Positions 45,090-55,950 of a stretch of DNA of 64,000 nucleotides are shown piece after piece (within the stretch, counting starts at the first letter, position 1; every line of letters starts with the position of its first letter). The translations under genes and the position numbers were made by a program. This DNA comes from Eucommia ulmoides (taxonomy: Eukaryota; Streptophyta; Magnoliopsida; Garryales; Eucommiaceae): positions 833,501-897,500 of the forward strand of contig JAENRU010000488.1 in the NCBI GenBank assembly GCA_016647705.1. Reading direction: 5' to 3'. The notes beneath the pieces are model-generated. The model did not search any database. It worked only from the letters and a program-made list of their open reading frames with translations, and had not been told where the DNA came from.

Positions 45090-46100
45090 CTCGGTTTTTT
45101 TTTTTGGTTCTTCTCCAGACCGACGGCCGGCCTCTCTCTCTCTCTCTCTCTATGGTTGCCGACCTCCGGTGGCCTCCCCTTTCTTACCGACTCTCCTGTC
45201 GACCCTGCACCACCCACGACGTCCATCAGACACCACCCCTGGCCATCTCACCAGCTCACTCACACACCCATCAGGTCACTGTTCACATACCCACGCACGC
45301 TGCGACACCCCCCCCCCCCCCCCCCCCCCCAAATGCATGCAACTACACTTGTATGCCAATGCCAACGGCACGCCACGGAATCAACGACCCCTGCCGACGG
45401 TGACATACACACACAACAGCACACCGCAGCTGCAACCGACTCACACCACCGCCACCGCCGTTGATCGCCCTTTCTCTCTCTCTCTCCTTCTCGGTTTTTT
45501 TTCCTTTGCTGGGTTCTCGTCGACGCAACACCCATTCACACACACGCACACACTAACGGGAAAATCAGAACACACACACACAAACCCACATACTGTCGGA
45601 AGAAAAAAACCGAGCACAACCCACACCGCCGAAAATTTACCGACCCAGCTCGTCACGCTCATGCATGTACACACCGATCAATTAATTAGAGGAATTACAC
45701 ATAAATACTCACTAGCCCGACGATCGTCGATGATTGGACGGCGATCAGCAACTCTTGCTCACCGGCGACGCTAAGAACGAGCACTGCGCCTTCGTTGACG
45801 AACCACGCCACCGGCCGGACCACCCTTTCTCTCTCCTGGAACTATCTACGATGTCCACACGACCACGCACACCCCTAACAGCCATGACCACGCTGCCGGA
45901 GGAACGCCGATTCAAGAAAAATCGACGACCCTTCCGCTCCGGTTCTCTCTCTCTCTCTCTAGAATTTCTCAAGTTTTCCCCCGATTTCCTCACTTCTTTG
46001 CATGAGGGAGGGTTTTTATTGCATGATTTTAGTGATTAAACTGATCCTAAGCTCGCCACGTCGCCCCTCGATCGCCCTCTCCTCTGGTCGGTGGATCGCC
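43731..46100 (-). mobile_element. 5' LTR of the minus-strand gypsy element (family G)
   Basis: On the plus strand the LTR begins TGTCACACCCCACCTCGGA, equivalent to a minus-strand end in TGTGACA. It shares blocks with 1-451 and 23635-25456. It contains the ~24-bp CCGAAGCGGATAA tandem units (44388-44500), a 30-T run (45060-45089), a CT/CA-rich zone and a C23 run (45308-45330). The far boundary near 46100, just before a (TA)n tract, is a guess because no second LTR of this element is present. Frames in 44985-46039 are low-complexity translations. Confidence 0.65.
45308..45330. repeat. C23 homopolymer
   Basis: An uninterrupted run of 23 C on the plus strand inside the LTR. Its length could be an assembly or sequencing approximation. 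Confidence 0.9.
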
Positions 46101-46113
46101 CGTCGGTTGTATG

Positions 46114-46155
<42 letters not shown>

Positions 46156-46439
46156 TTAAATTACACTTTCCTCCCTCCAATTTCTTTAGGATCTTTATTT
46201 CAGTAAATTTCAATTTTAAAAAGTTTCAAAATTATAATTTTGCCCTTAACATTTTTACTTTTGATTTCTAATTGCCAATTCAAATCTCAAGTTTAAATTT
46301 TTGTGTTTCTAAATTCCCAATTTGACCCCAAACTTTTGATTTGAGTTTTAATCAATAAAATTTTTACCCTAAAATTCTCTATTGTTCTGTAATGTAACTA
46401 TTTATAACGTACGTTCTACAACTTAGGTTTTACACTAAT
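46101..46439. other. (TA)n tract and AT-rich spacer
   Basis: A (TA)n tract occupies 46117-46152. The rest is AT-rich, with phrases such as AAATTTCAATTTTAAAAAG and no ORF of interest. Confidence 0.5.
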
Positions 46440-47300
46440 TATCCCCTTGCACAGAAAACTAAAAATCAGGAACTTTTTTTTTCCAAAATTCACCATGGCA
46501 GCAAACATCATACTTTCAAATTAAAAAAAAAAATCATGATTTCTATTTTAGAACTAAGTTTAGCTTAGTTTGTTCATATTCCTATATTGATTGCATATAG
46601 GAGTCCAAAAAAAAAAATGAAATCTAACAACATAAGATATCTAATTGAACCACATTTCAGATTTTTCAGCAAATTATTGAGAAAACGAAGATATGAACCT
46701 CAAATTACAGAAACCTAAAGCAATTTCTATCTGTAAAATCAATTTTACCCTAAAATAAAGAATTAGTATATTCTATCTCTATTCTCAATCACACACACAC
46801 ACGTAGATCAAAGTAATGAAATCAGAAATGAAAGAAGATAATCGAGTTAAGAGAAAAATGTACATGATAGATGAATAATCGGAGAATGAATACTCAATAA
46901 CAATGATTATTGATCTGCATCGATTATTGATACGGAATTGCAAGTCGCCTACGAAGAATGGATCGATCGAAGGTTGTATACTGGTGCATGGAGCATCGAT
47001 CGATAGAGAAAGATTGATGGATCGATAGAAGGCTGGGCGTGAAGGAGCCATTGATCGAAGGCTGAGCGAATCCGATCCAATCGGTCAATAGGGAGTCAAT
47101 TCCACCGGTGATCTGGATTTTCGATTCGGTAAATAGGGACATGCCGGGAGGCCAGACATGGACATCATCACGTCATTGCTATTTGATTCCTTCAAACTTT
47201 AGGTACATGATTATCGCACATCTGGAACTGCCACACGAACCAGCTTCCACCATCACCTGGCACTTCCGCTTCAGTTTCGACTTCCAGTAATTCTAAATCA
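46440..47300. repeat. Family D repeat, third copy
   Basis: It corresponds to 22770-23634: the CACCATGGCAGCAAACATC block, then ATTGATTGCATATAGGAGTCC, a (CA)n tract, and the GATCGATCG-rich segment up to CTTCCACCATCACCTGGCACTTC. Here the end is not interrupted by an LTR, showing what the 23635 site looked like before insertion. Confidence 0.72.
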
Positions 47301-47514
47301 CGTTATCCATCCTACTGTGTGATCGATGGGGGCGGCGATAGAGAGAGGGATAGATTACGTAGAAGATGAAACAATTAGTTAGGAAAATCGGCATAATTCA
47401 AGAATGGGGAGAGAGTAAAATTCGTATAATCCTAGAAGTGAGGTGAGATTTATTAAGAGTGGCGAGATTTGGGGGGTTGTTGGGTAAGCATTTAATCTTG
47501 ACCATTTGATGTAA
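47301..47514. other. Unassigned spacer before the duplicated hAT unit
   Basis: Purine-rich, without ORF or recognised repeat. Confidence 0.3.
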
Positions 47515-50180
47515 TCCAATTCGATGGCTGAAAATATCTCTTAATAATAGTCAATCTCAACCGTTGGATATTCGATCCAACGGTCTCAAAAGTCTCAAAT
47601 ATAAAATGTGTCCAGATTCAATCTCGGCCGACAGATATCTGATCCAACGGCTCAAAATGTCTCAAAATATAAATATGTTGTGATTTTTATATATATATAT
47701 ATATATAAAATTTCATATATCTCAGTATTGTTTACGTTTCACACATACCAATACAAGTATTTCATATTTTTTCAATATTCCGCTCTCAAGGGAACCGAGA
47801 ACCTGGGCAGAGGAGAGAGAAGTTGTGTCAGATCAATTTCAAATTCGAAGTCTAGCCGTTACAGGCCAAATCTCTGGCGAGATTTGCAATCCTTCGGCGT
47901 CGCCTGCTCCCGGTGACTCTCGCGGTCAAGATGAGACTAGGCAGATCTGGGTTCTTGTAGGCATCTTTCTCTCCTCTGCCAATCCCCATCGTCGTGTAAT
48001 CAAGAGGTGGATCGTGTATCTTGTTTCAAAATCCCAGATCCGGTTGCTCTCCATCCTTCTTCGCTTTGCCTGTTTCCAGATCTGACGATTTTGGGATAGA
48101 GGGTCCCTTTTAGATTTGACGAATACGGCGTAGGGCTATCCTCGTCGTTGAGGCTCTCATTGGTTCGATTTCGATGGTTTGAGGCGGTGACTAGGTAGTT
48201 TTGATTCTAATTTCAGTAGGCGGAGTCAATTCATTTGTTAGGGTTTGTGCAGTTTGGGTTAGTCCATTGCCAACCTCTCTTGGAAGTTTACAGGTCCGTC
48301 AATCATTTTCTACAATTCGGTGTACAATGTTTTGCCGGAAGCCACTATTGGAGTTGTTGGTCCAACGAATCTTAATTCTGGACGGCGAAGATCGTTAGCA
48401 AACCAATCAAAAAATTCAAGAACTAAACGTTAGCCCGTCTTCCCATCTGGCCGCCACTTGAACAAGGGTGAAAACACCAAATTTCTAATCTTATTCATCC
48501 ATAAAGGTGAGCTTACCTAACCCTCTACTTCGGTAAAATTGATTGTTGATATCCCTGGCTAGTTTGTGGATTTGTTTATTTCTAGCTAGACCTAATTCCA
48601 CTTTCTATAACTCATTATTAGTAGTAAAAATATAAATTGGAAGAGGAATTATAGTGAGTAAATAGAGCAGTTAGTGTCGATATTTGTGGATTCAATTCTA
48701 AAGAGGATGGGTAGGAGAGGCTTAAAGTTCATGTTTTAGTGGCATGGGATGGTGCAAGATGTTTATGTTCCAAAGCGGAGAAGAGTTTGAACAAACTCAA
48801 AGTATAGATTTGTTCAGTTTTCGTGTTCGGTTGAAGCCTTGGTGGCAATTAGAATTCTTAATGGGATTAGGGTGAAAAATAGATTGATTGAAGTTTGTTT
48901 AGCAGAGTGCAGTAAGCAATCCTAGGAATCTAGTGTGAAAGGAAAATGGGTAAGAAAATAAGGAAAAAGTTTAGGGCCTGCAATTTGTGAAATTTTCGGT
49001 AGGTCATTTGTGAATTGTTTCTACTTCACAATTCAAGCCTAATCTTGCCTTAGTGAGTCGATGCTCTAGTTGATTTATCTCTGCTTCCTCCAACCCTGTG
49101 AAATTTTCGGTAGGTCATTCATAAAATGTTCTTGATAATTGTGAGAACTCTACCACTAATAAGGATATGATAAACAATATCAAATTAGTGTTGCATAGAG
49201 TTCGGAACATTTTAGGCTTGACCATGACTTCGAATAGATTGGAGTTTAGAGATTAGATTGTTAATCTTATTCTTAGGGAATGTGACAGTGTGGGGTCAAA
49301 TTGCTCTGAAGGTGTATTGCCTTTGGACTCAGATAGGGGATTGGATCAAGTGGGTGCTTTCAATCCCACATTAGATGGGGGCGACTCTTTTTTGAATGTT
49401 GATGTAGAAGAGAATCTCTCAAACCATAAAGATGTTTGCCAAAACTTGTAAGAGGGTGAAATCATTACGGAGGCCTTCGGCCATGGCAATTCGCATGAAC
49501 CAACTGCTAAAAGGGTCATTGATTCTTCGAGTCAAGAATGGTCATTCTCTAGTGATGCGGATTGTAGCTGTGACTCCAAGCCCAAGGATGAAATTGATAA
49601 GATTTTCTCCAAAATCGGTAATAATCATCGCTTGCAATTTCAAAAGATGCTAGTATCAACACCTAAAAGGAGAGGGAAAAAGAATTCTTTCGCAGTTTGG
49701 GTGTATTAAGATAACTTTTTATTTATGGTTGGTGTTATTGGATGGGAGTTTTACTTATTTTGTTTTTCTGTAACAAAAAGGGGTATAGTTGGTGAGAGTG
49801 GATTCTTGGGGGTTCTTGTTTGTTTTTGTCAAAGTCGGAATTACTTGATATTTGGGTAGTAAGGTGGCCATCTTGCGTTTAAAGTTGATGTGTAAAGGGT
49901 GTTGGTGTGGGCCTCATCATTTGCTCCAAGATGGTAGTTGTGCTTGGATGGCCATTGCAGCCTCTGGAATGAGTGTGTAATTGGCGGAAGTTCCTAAGGT
50001 CTTGTAGTCAAGAGTGTGTGCATGTCTGATTTCTCAGAACAATTTGTATCTAGAGCTTGTCAGTTGATGAAATATTGGCAATTCACCTTCCTTTTCTGTC
50101 GTGCTACTCTCACCATTAAATTTTTACAAAAGGTGACAAAAAATTGAAAAATTATAGTTTTAGGTCTCAAGCTTTTACAT
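47515..50180 (+). repeat. Duplicated unit, copy 1, upstream part
   Basis: This copy matches 60370-63033 at an offset of 12850-12853 bp, nearly base for base from 47786 on. It contains the family B LTR-like tail (47700-47785, CAATATTCCGCTCTCAAG). Then comes a more GC-rich, gene-like stretch: frames MSDQFQIRSLAVTG at 47825 and MILISVGGVNSFVRV at 48201 conserved in both copies. A later frame around 49300-49500 carries a stop (TAA, about 49447) where copy 2 has GAA. I do not recognise a protein family; intron-like AT-rich spacers separate the frames. Confidence 0.75.
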
Positions 50181-51210
50181 ATGAGAACTTGTGCTCACAT
50201 CTTAAATTTGATTGTGGTGGAAGGGTTAAAATACTTGGATGATTCTATTCAAAGGGTTCGTGGAGCAATAAGATATGTAAAATCTTCATCTAGTCGACTT
50301 CAGTCTTTCTTGAAATGGCCAATACGTTGAAAATTGAGTTTAAGAGTTTTTTGTGCCTTGATGTGCACACAAGGTGGAATTCCACCTAAAAAATGTGAGT
50401 CTGATGGGAAGTTTGAAAAGACATTAGAAAGATTAGATGTCGAGGATCCTACATTTTGTGCTTATTTTCTTGAAAAAGATATGAGCGATATAACTAAATC
50501 TCCTCCAAATGATGAAGATTGGGTAAGATATCGTGTGTTCGTTAAATTTTTGAAATTGTTTTATGAGGCAACGAAATGTTTCTCTGATATTTTGTACGTT
50601 ACTTCAAACTCTTTTTTTGATGAGATTTTTATAATTCGAAGTGCAATTGATCGCTTAATCTTGATTGACAATGTGAAGCTTGCTATAAATCAGTTGTGTG
50701 AATGCTATTCTTCTATGGAGTCAATGAGTACGCATGTTGAAACTAGGGGTGATAGTGACCCAAATGGGAGTGGGAGCGGGGATGTAGCATCTACGTCCAT
50801 TATGGACTTAGATATTATGGATGAAAATCCACATAAGTTAATTGCTTCCTAATTTAAGAGTTTTATGGAAGGAAAAATGGATATGGGGGGCGAGTTTGAG
50901 GTAGAAAAGTATTTAAACGAATTTTCTGAAAGGATTAAGGATGAAAATTTTGATATTTTGGATTGGTGGAAGGTTAATTGTAATAGATATAAAGTGTTGG
51001 CTTTGGTTGCTCGTGATGTATTGGCTGTTCCTGCGTCGACTCTAGCGTCAGAGTCTGCGTTTAGTACTGGGGGACGAATACTGGATCCATTTCGTAGTTC
51101 ATTATCCATTCAAATGGTTGAGTATCTTGTTTGTGCACAAATTTGGCTGTAATCTTCAGTGCCAATATCTTTTCGCAATATAATGGATGAGGTCAAGGAA
51201 TTTGAAAAAA
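50181..51210 (+). pseudogene. hAT transposase C-terminal half, copy 1 (broken)
   Basis: From ATG 50181 the sequence encodes the RTCAHILNLIV-like start of the catalytic region, then LDVHTRWNST, a helical segment, and the C-terminal hAT dimerisation domain (ASTLASESAFSTGGRILD, 51034-51090). Breaks include a frame change between 50230 and 50340, a stop after KLIAS (TAA at about 50850; copy 2 has CAA), and loss of ~177 bp near 50665 relative to copy 2. No BED zinc finger precedes it. The element cannot make a complete transposase. Confidence 0.85.
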
Positions 51211-51784
51211 ATATCGAATCATGTATGTATTTTTTATTTTTATTTTTTTATGTAATTCAATTTTTTATTGTTCATAATGTTGAGATGAGATTTACTAATT
51301 ATTTGATTTAATTTATGACAAGTTCTAGATCAATCGGGGTTTCAAGTTCAACAAGCGGACAATTAAACACCATTACAATTTGTTGATGACGTGGATCCGT
51401 ACTTTACATTTTATGTTTATTATATCAATTGTTTAGACTTGTTTATATCCTAATGAGTGATGAGTTATATTAATTGTTTTAGTTCTTATTAGGGTGCTGT
51501 TTCATGTTTCTGTTTTTGGTGATGAAGGAAGTTTTCATTTTTCAATTTTCTATATCTGTTTCATGTATCAGTTTCCAATCTCATTGAAAATTTTGGTCTA
51601 TTGAATATTAGCAATAAAAATGAAGTTCTGGAAATATTTAAGTTTTTATTGCTAATATTCAATAAAAATTCAGTTTTTATTTCTAATTTCAGTTTCTAGT
51701 CTAATAAAAAAATTTGGTCTGTTGATATCTTCAAAGCAATAAAAATGCTATTAGCAATTCTATTTAAGTAATATTTATTAGCCT
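51211..51784. other. AT-rich 3' part of the hAT element
   Basis: No ORF. Imperfect direct repeats around CAATAAAAAT and TCAGTTTCTA occur at 51560-51760. Confidence 0.5.
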
Positions 51785-51978
51785 AACCCAAAATTAGTCC
51801 CAAGCCGCACATTAATGGACAATTCACGGTTTGAAGTAACCATCCCACACACTCTAACCCGTCCCAACCCGTAAACTATTGGGCGGTCTACGGTTCCAAG
51901 TAGTCCAAACCGCATAGTATTGGTTTTGGTCTGTGGTTTTAGCCCAAACCGCCCTAACCCGACCGCCGCCCACCCCTA
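51785..51978 (+). mobile_element. hAT terminal region (3' end)
   Basis: The segment has repeated subterminal motifs (AACCGC, AACCCGTCCCAACCCG, CAAACCGCCCTAACCCG). It ends CCGCCCACCCCTA; reverse-complemented this is TAGGGGTGGGCGG, a typical plant hAT terminal inverted repeat. The partner 5' terminus was not found upstream. Confidence 0.65.
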
Positions 51979-52470
51979 CCTATTACCCATAAATCAACAA
52001 GTATATTATATAATATATGTGAAATATCACAAAATATAATTTTTCTCTATTTTTATGTCTCGATAAAATCATATTATTGAATATACTATCACCATCTCGT
52101 ATCACACTATTTTCTCTAAATTTCTCTACATTACTTTTTTTCTCTTCTTTTCTATATATTCTTTCATTTTTCACACATCTATATATTGTGTATAAATTAT
52201 GTAACTCTTATTATAATATTAAGTACTCATAATATTAGAGTGTGATACTAATTTCGTTCGGGGTTCCGTAGCTGCCCCTCCCAATCACCGGCGACGGTTG
52301 GCAAACGGAGAGGGACAACCACCCTTTGAAACCTCCCATCTCTCCATGCTCAGCCGCTGCCTCATTCTTAAACTAATGAGATTTTTTTTTTTTAAACGGA
52401 TTTTCAAAATTGGTTTTTCAATTATATATATATATGTGTGTGTGTGACAGAGAGAGAGATTGTCAGTGTA
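51979..52470. other. AT-rich spacer with SINE-like and repeat fragments
   Basis: GTGTGATACTAATTTCGTTCGG (52240-52262) resembles the SINE copy at 56600-56625. The block 52280-52370 (GCGACGGTTGG ... CTGCCTCATTCTTAAA) recurs at 55345-55435. No gene is supported. Confidence 0.45.
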
Positions 52471-52530
52471 TAAAGTGTCAACGAGGGGAAAAGAATAGTA
52501 TATGTTGCTTGTTCTTCCAGAATGGTGCCC

Positions 52531-52580
<50 letters not shown>

Positions 52581-53080
52581 CTTGGTACAAAGAATGGTGC
52601 CTTCTATTAGGATTGATATGATGAATATACACACTAATTTCTTTTTCCCCTTCGACATTTTATACATTAACAATATATATATATATAAACAACTTTTTAT
52701 ATATCAGTATTGTTTACGTTTCACACATACCAATACAAGAATTTTATATTCTTTCAATATTCTGCTCTCAATTTTTCTAATATGGTATTAATAGCTAATT
52801 TTTCCCAACTCTTTTCTAATATGATATCTAGCCAATTTCAATCTATTTAATATTTAAATAATTAAGAATATCAACAATTAAATAAATAAATAAATAATAG
52901 AATAGAGAGAAAATACATATATGGCAGATCGAGGCGTATAAACATTGTTCTAAGAAGAGATACCCTCTCTCTATACACATAGTTGAATGGCGAGCGCTTC
53001 CCAAGATACAATGATCCAAGAAGTCAAAGTGTAAGCAAGACAACTTTATATTGAACCGATTGCGAACCCTATTACTCATA
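52471..53080. repeat. Family B fragments, partly inverted, around a poly(T) run
   Basis: 52470-52535 is the reverse complement of about 16925-17000 (TATAAAGTGTC, AGTATATGTTGCTT, AGAATGGTGCC). 52600-53080 is the direct counterpart of 17030-17480. The two are separated by a run of about 44 T (52537-52580), so this looks like an inverted duplication or foldback of family B. Confidence 0.6.
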
Positions 53081-53285
53081 AATCATTAAATATATAATAT
53101 ACGTGAAATATCACAAAATATAATTTCTCTCTATGTTTAAGTCTCAATAAAACCATATTACTTCATAAACTATCGTCATCTAGTATCACACTATTTTTTT
53201 AAAAATTTTCTAAATTACTTTTTTTTTTTTTTGAATTATGTAACTTTTATTGTAATATTAAGTACTAATACTATTATAATTAATA

Positions 53286-53404
53286 TTTTTTTGATATACC
53301 CACGAGTACTTTTCCGCAGGTTCGAACTCCTAACCTTGAAGCGACCCCTAAACTGTTTTAAGTTAAGCGTGCCTCGTTGTTTGAGCCACACTATGTTGGT
53401 ATAA
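53286..53404 (-). mobile_element. tRNA-like SINE, minus strand, 14-bp target duplication
   Basis: It is flanked by TATTATAATTAATA (53272-53285 and 53405-53418). Read on the minus strand it has an A-box-like GTGTGGCTCAAACAACGAGG, a B-box-like GGAGTTCGAACC, and ends in an A run. The second germin promoter carries the same insertion with the same duplication at 56556-56733, so the SINE entered before the gene duplication. Confidence 0.78.
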
Positions 53405-53566
53405 TATTATAATTAATAAAATCTATAATTATATACATTAATATTATAATAAATTACTATAATAGAATTCGAAAAGTCATTTTAATAAATTTTATAATTT
53501 AATCACAGTGATAATGTGTAATAAATATGTAATTAGAACTCACAATTATAAATATATTATCAATAT

Positions 53567-53799
53567 GGGGTAATAACACTTTACCCTCATGTGATTTGGC
53601 CAATTTGCACTTTACCCCCTGTGATTTGAAAATCACCACTTACCTCTCATCTGGTCAGATATTTATTGCACTTACCCCCTTATATCAGGGGGGTAAGTGG
53701 TTTGAAAATCTAACCACCGAGAAGGTTAGTGGTAATTTTTAAACCACAAGGGTAAGTGTAAATCAGTCAAACCACAGGAGGATAAAGTTTAATTAACCC
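53567..53799. mobile_element. 233-bp Mutator-like MITE upstream of the germin-like gene
   Basis: The long inverted repeat starts GGGGTAATAACACTTTACCC, with the reverse end GGGTTAATTAAACTTTATCC, each running ~75 bp inward. The flanking 9-mers TATCAATAT and TATTAATAA agree at 7 of 9 positions. The duplicated promoter at about 56860-56880 lacks the element, giving an unoccupied site. It belongs to the same family as the ends at 690-876 and 9665-12241. It ends ~160 bp upstream of the TATA box. Confidence 0.85.
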
Positions 53800-53956
53800 T
53801 ATTAATAATAATTTTATCAAATAAAATAATGTAACTTATATATATAATAAAATATTTAATTTTAAATAATTTTCCTAATAACTGCTATTCTAAGTATATT
53901 GTCAATTATTGTTTCCCGCAAGTGGCTTGAAAGATGATGGATCATGACATTTGTTC

Positions 53957-53964
53957 TATATAAA
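53957..53964 (+). promoter_or_regulatory. TATA box of the germin-like gene
   Basis: TATATAAA lies 69 bp before the start codon. The same box and surrounding bases are conserved in the pseudogene copy (57094-57101). Confidence 0.7.
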
Positions 53965-53994
53965 CCTATCCAAACCCACCCCACCCACCCCCCC

Positions 53995-54030
53995 ATGAAA
54001 TCAGCAAATCGAATCCAGATCACCCATTGA
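53995..54030 (+). other. Short upstream ORF in the germin-like leader
   Basis: An ATG at 53995 opens an 11-codon frame ([11 protein letters not shown]) ending in TGA at 54028-54030, two bases before the main ATG. If transcription starts at the TATA-predicted site (about 53985-53990) this uORF would be in the mRNA and could lower translation. Confidence 0.45.
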
Positions 54031-54032
54031 AA

Positions 54033-54674
54033 ATGCTTCGGTTTTTCTTCTTCTTCTTCTTCATTTCTTTCCTTGGCTTCTCCTCCTCCAGTAATACAGC
54101 TGTTCAAGACTTTTGTGTGGGTAACCTAGAACTCCCTGAAGGCCCTGCGGGTTACGCCTGCAGGAGCCCCGCTGATGTCACAGTGGATGACTTCGTGTTT
54201 TCACGCCTAGCCGTGCCTGGAAACACTTCCAACATCCTAAAAGCGGCCGTGACACCGGCATTTTCCGCTCAATTTCCAGGGTTGAACGGCCTGGGCCTGT
54301 CCATGGCGCGGTTGGACCTGGCCCCTGGCGGGGTGATTCCAATGCACACACACCATGGTGGCTCCGAAGTGATTATAGTGATTCAGGGCTCCCTTATTGC
54401 TGGTTTCATCTCCTCGGCCGACGTCCCTTATGTGAAAACACTGAAGGTGGGTGAAATCATGATATTTCCTCAGGGGTTGTTGCATTTTCAAATAAATGAA
54501 GGTCACGAACCAGCTCTTGCCATTGTGAGTTTGAACAGCGCAAGCCCCGGCATCCAAATCCTTGCTACTTCATTGTTTGGGAACAACTTTCCTACCAAAT
54601 ACGTGGAAGCGACCACATTCATTGATGCTGCTGAGGTGAAGAGGCTCAAGGCTATCTTTGGAGGCACCGGCTAA
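54033..54674 (+). CDS. Germin-like protein (subfamily 3 / auxin-binding ABP19-20-like)
   Basis: A 213-residue, intronless, secreted cupin. The ATG at 54033 is chosen because the in-frame TTG six bases earlier is not a plant start. A hydrophobic Phe-rich signal peptide covers about residues 3-20. The mature part has the conserved cysteine pair (C28, C43), one N-glycosylation site (N64), germin box 1 ([10 protein letters not shown]: metal ligands H105, H107, E112) and box 2 ([10 protein letters not shown]151). The length fits the family. Germin-like proteins form manganese-binding oligomers in the cell wall; many are superoxide dismutases, few are oxalate oxidases. Box 1 has HHGGSE instead of the common HPGASE. 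All active-site ligands remain, so the gene is probably functional. Confidence 0.9.
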   Translation: MLRFFFFFFFISFLGFSSSSNTAVQDFCVGNLELPEGPAGYACRSPADVTVDDFVFSRLAVPGNTSNILKAAVTPAFSAQFPGLNGLGLSMARLDLAPGGVIPMHTHHGGSEVIIVIQGSLIAGFISSADVPYVKTLKVGEIMIFPQGLLHFQINEGHEPALAIVSLNSASPGIQILATSLFGNNFPTKYVEATTFIDAAEVKRLKAIFGGTG

Positions 54675-54731
54675 GTCCGCTTTTGCCAAAATCGTAGTCT
54701 CTAGACATGCAAAATAATGATATGTATTGAC

Positions 54732-54737
54732 AATAAA
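54732..54737 (+). terminator. Polyadenylation-signal-like AATAAA
   Basis: AATAAA lies 58 bp after the stop codon of the germin-like gene and is conserved in the pseudogene (about 57824). Confidence 0.5.
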
Positions 54738-54794
54738 TCACATATCGAACACTCTTATGTAGTTTGGATGTCAGTACTTTGTTCGCATGTGGTC

Positions 54795-54925
54795 TTGGAC
54801 TAAACTACAATGGTAACTCCGTTAACGGAAAACGTAAAATTAAATTTACCCTTCTTTAATTATTAATACTTATTCCGGGGAAATCCAAAAGGGCCAAACC
54901 ATAGGTGGTAAACTGCAATTAACCA
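54795..54925. mobile_element. Degraded Mutator-like terminal sequence after the germin gene
   Basis: AACTCCGTTAACGGAAAACG, then CAAAAGGGCCAAACC and GCAATTAACCA, follow the order of the Pack-MULE terminal region at 9770-9858. It is absent after the pseudogene, so it post-dates the gene duplication. Confidence 0.5.
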
Positions 54926-55430
54926 CCACTCTCTCTCTCCCTGCCACCACCACGCCGGCCACCCTCAACCACCCTTCTCTCTCTCTCTCTCCCTATATTT
55001 CTCTATTAAAGATGAAAATCTGAAAAATAAAACAAGAAAGAGATTCCAAAAGCGAAAAATGAATGGGGGAGGCTCCGATTCGCCTTTGATTCAGACCGAT
55101 AAGGTTGCAACAAACGGTTGCCAGGCGAGATAATCTCTCATCCTCGTTGACCTTCCGAGTTGCCTTGCCAAGCCACTACTCAGTTCAGATCCTGAATATC
55201 CTTTTCAGAAAAAGATCGTCAACGCCTCATACAATATGTTTGTATCGAGGAATTTACAACCATCCATGAGAACTATATATCGTTTAGTGTGAGTATGTAT
55301 GAAAGAATAAGGGTTGTTGATTTTCTAATCAGTATTAGGTTGAGATCACCAGCGACGGTTGGGCGAACAGAGGGGCAACCACCCTTTGAAACCTCCTGTC
55401 TCCGTGTTCAACCGCTGCCTCATTCTTAAA
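54926..55430. other. CT-rich leader-like stretch, no gene recognised
   Basis: Pyrimidine-rich sequence (CTCTCTCTCCCTGCC...) follows the MULE-like end, as in the Pack-MULE at 9870-9920, and may be MULE cargo. A frame including MNGGGSDSPLIQTDK (about 55060) has no recognisable domain. 55345-55435 repeats 52280-52370. Confidence 0.35.
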
Positions 55431-55950
55431 GCTTGTGAAAGTTGCATGCAAAAATCCATCAAAGTTAACCCCTATTTTAATGAAAGGGCCACATAAAAAA
55501 CCGTGTGCAAATATGAGGACCACTTTGAGAAAAATAAAATTAAATTAGAGCTTCATATAGAAAAATGAGTGTAAATACAAGGACCAAAATTGTAATTTGC
55601 CCTTGAATTTATGAAATGGATTGAGGCCATCCATAACCACATAAAAATCAACATTTTGAATTAGTTTAATTTCAAAAAAAAAAAAAAACTTATCAATAAA
55701 CTTATCCAGCTAGAAGTACAAATTAAAAAAAAAAAATCATATAAAAAGCAAAAAAGTTGAATTTAACAAGAAAAATAATTAATAAATTTTGAATTTCTGA
55801 AAAGGATTGATCTAATCCATAACCACACAAAAATTAACATTTTTCAAGTACCATTCAAATGGATTGAACTAGTCCATGACCACATCAAAATCAACTATTT
55901 TTTTTATCAATAAAAAAGAAATCACATCATCCACAAATCTACGATATCTA
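55431..55950. repeat. Family B fragment
   Basis: It matches 17525-18000 and 28605-29050 (AAATCCATCAAAGTTAACCCC, TTGAATTTATGAAA, ATTCAAATGGATTGAACTA). No gene. Confidence 0.65.

Noticed and set aside
45013-45774. 253-codon plus-strand frame
   Set aside because: It translates the poly(T), CT and CA-rich part of a gypsy LTR into Phe, Ser, Thr and His runs; no domain and overlapping frames are equally open.
54237-54557. Minus-strand ORF inside the germin-like gene
   Set aside because: Antisense shadow of a well-supported coding sequence.
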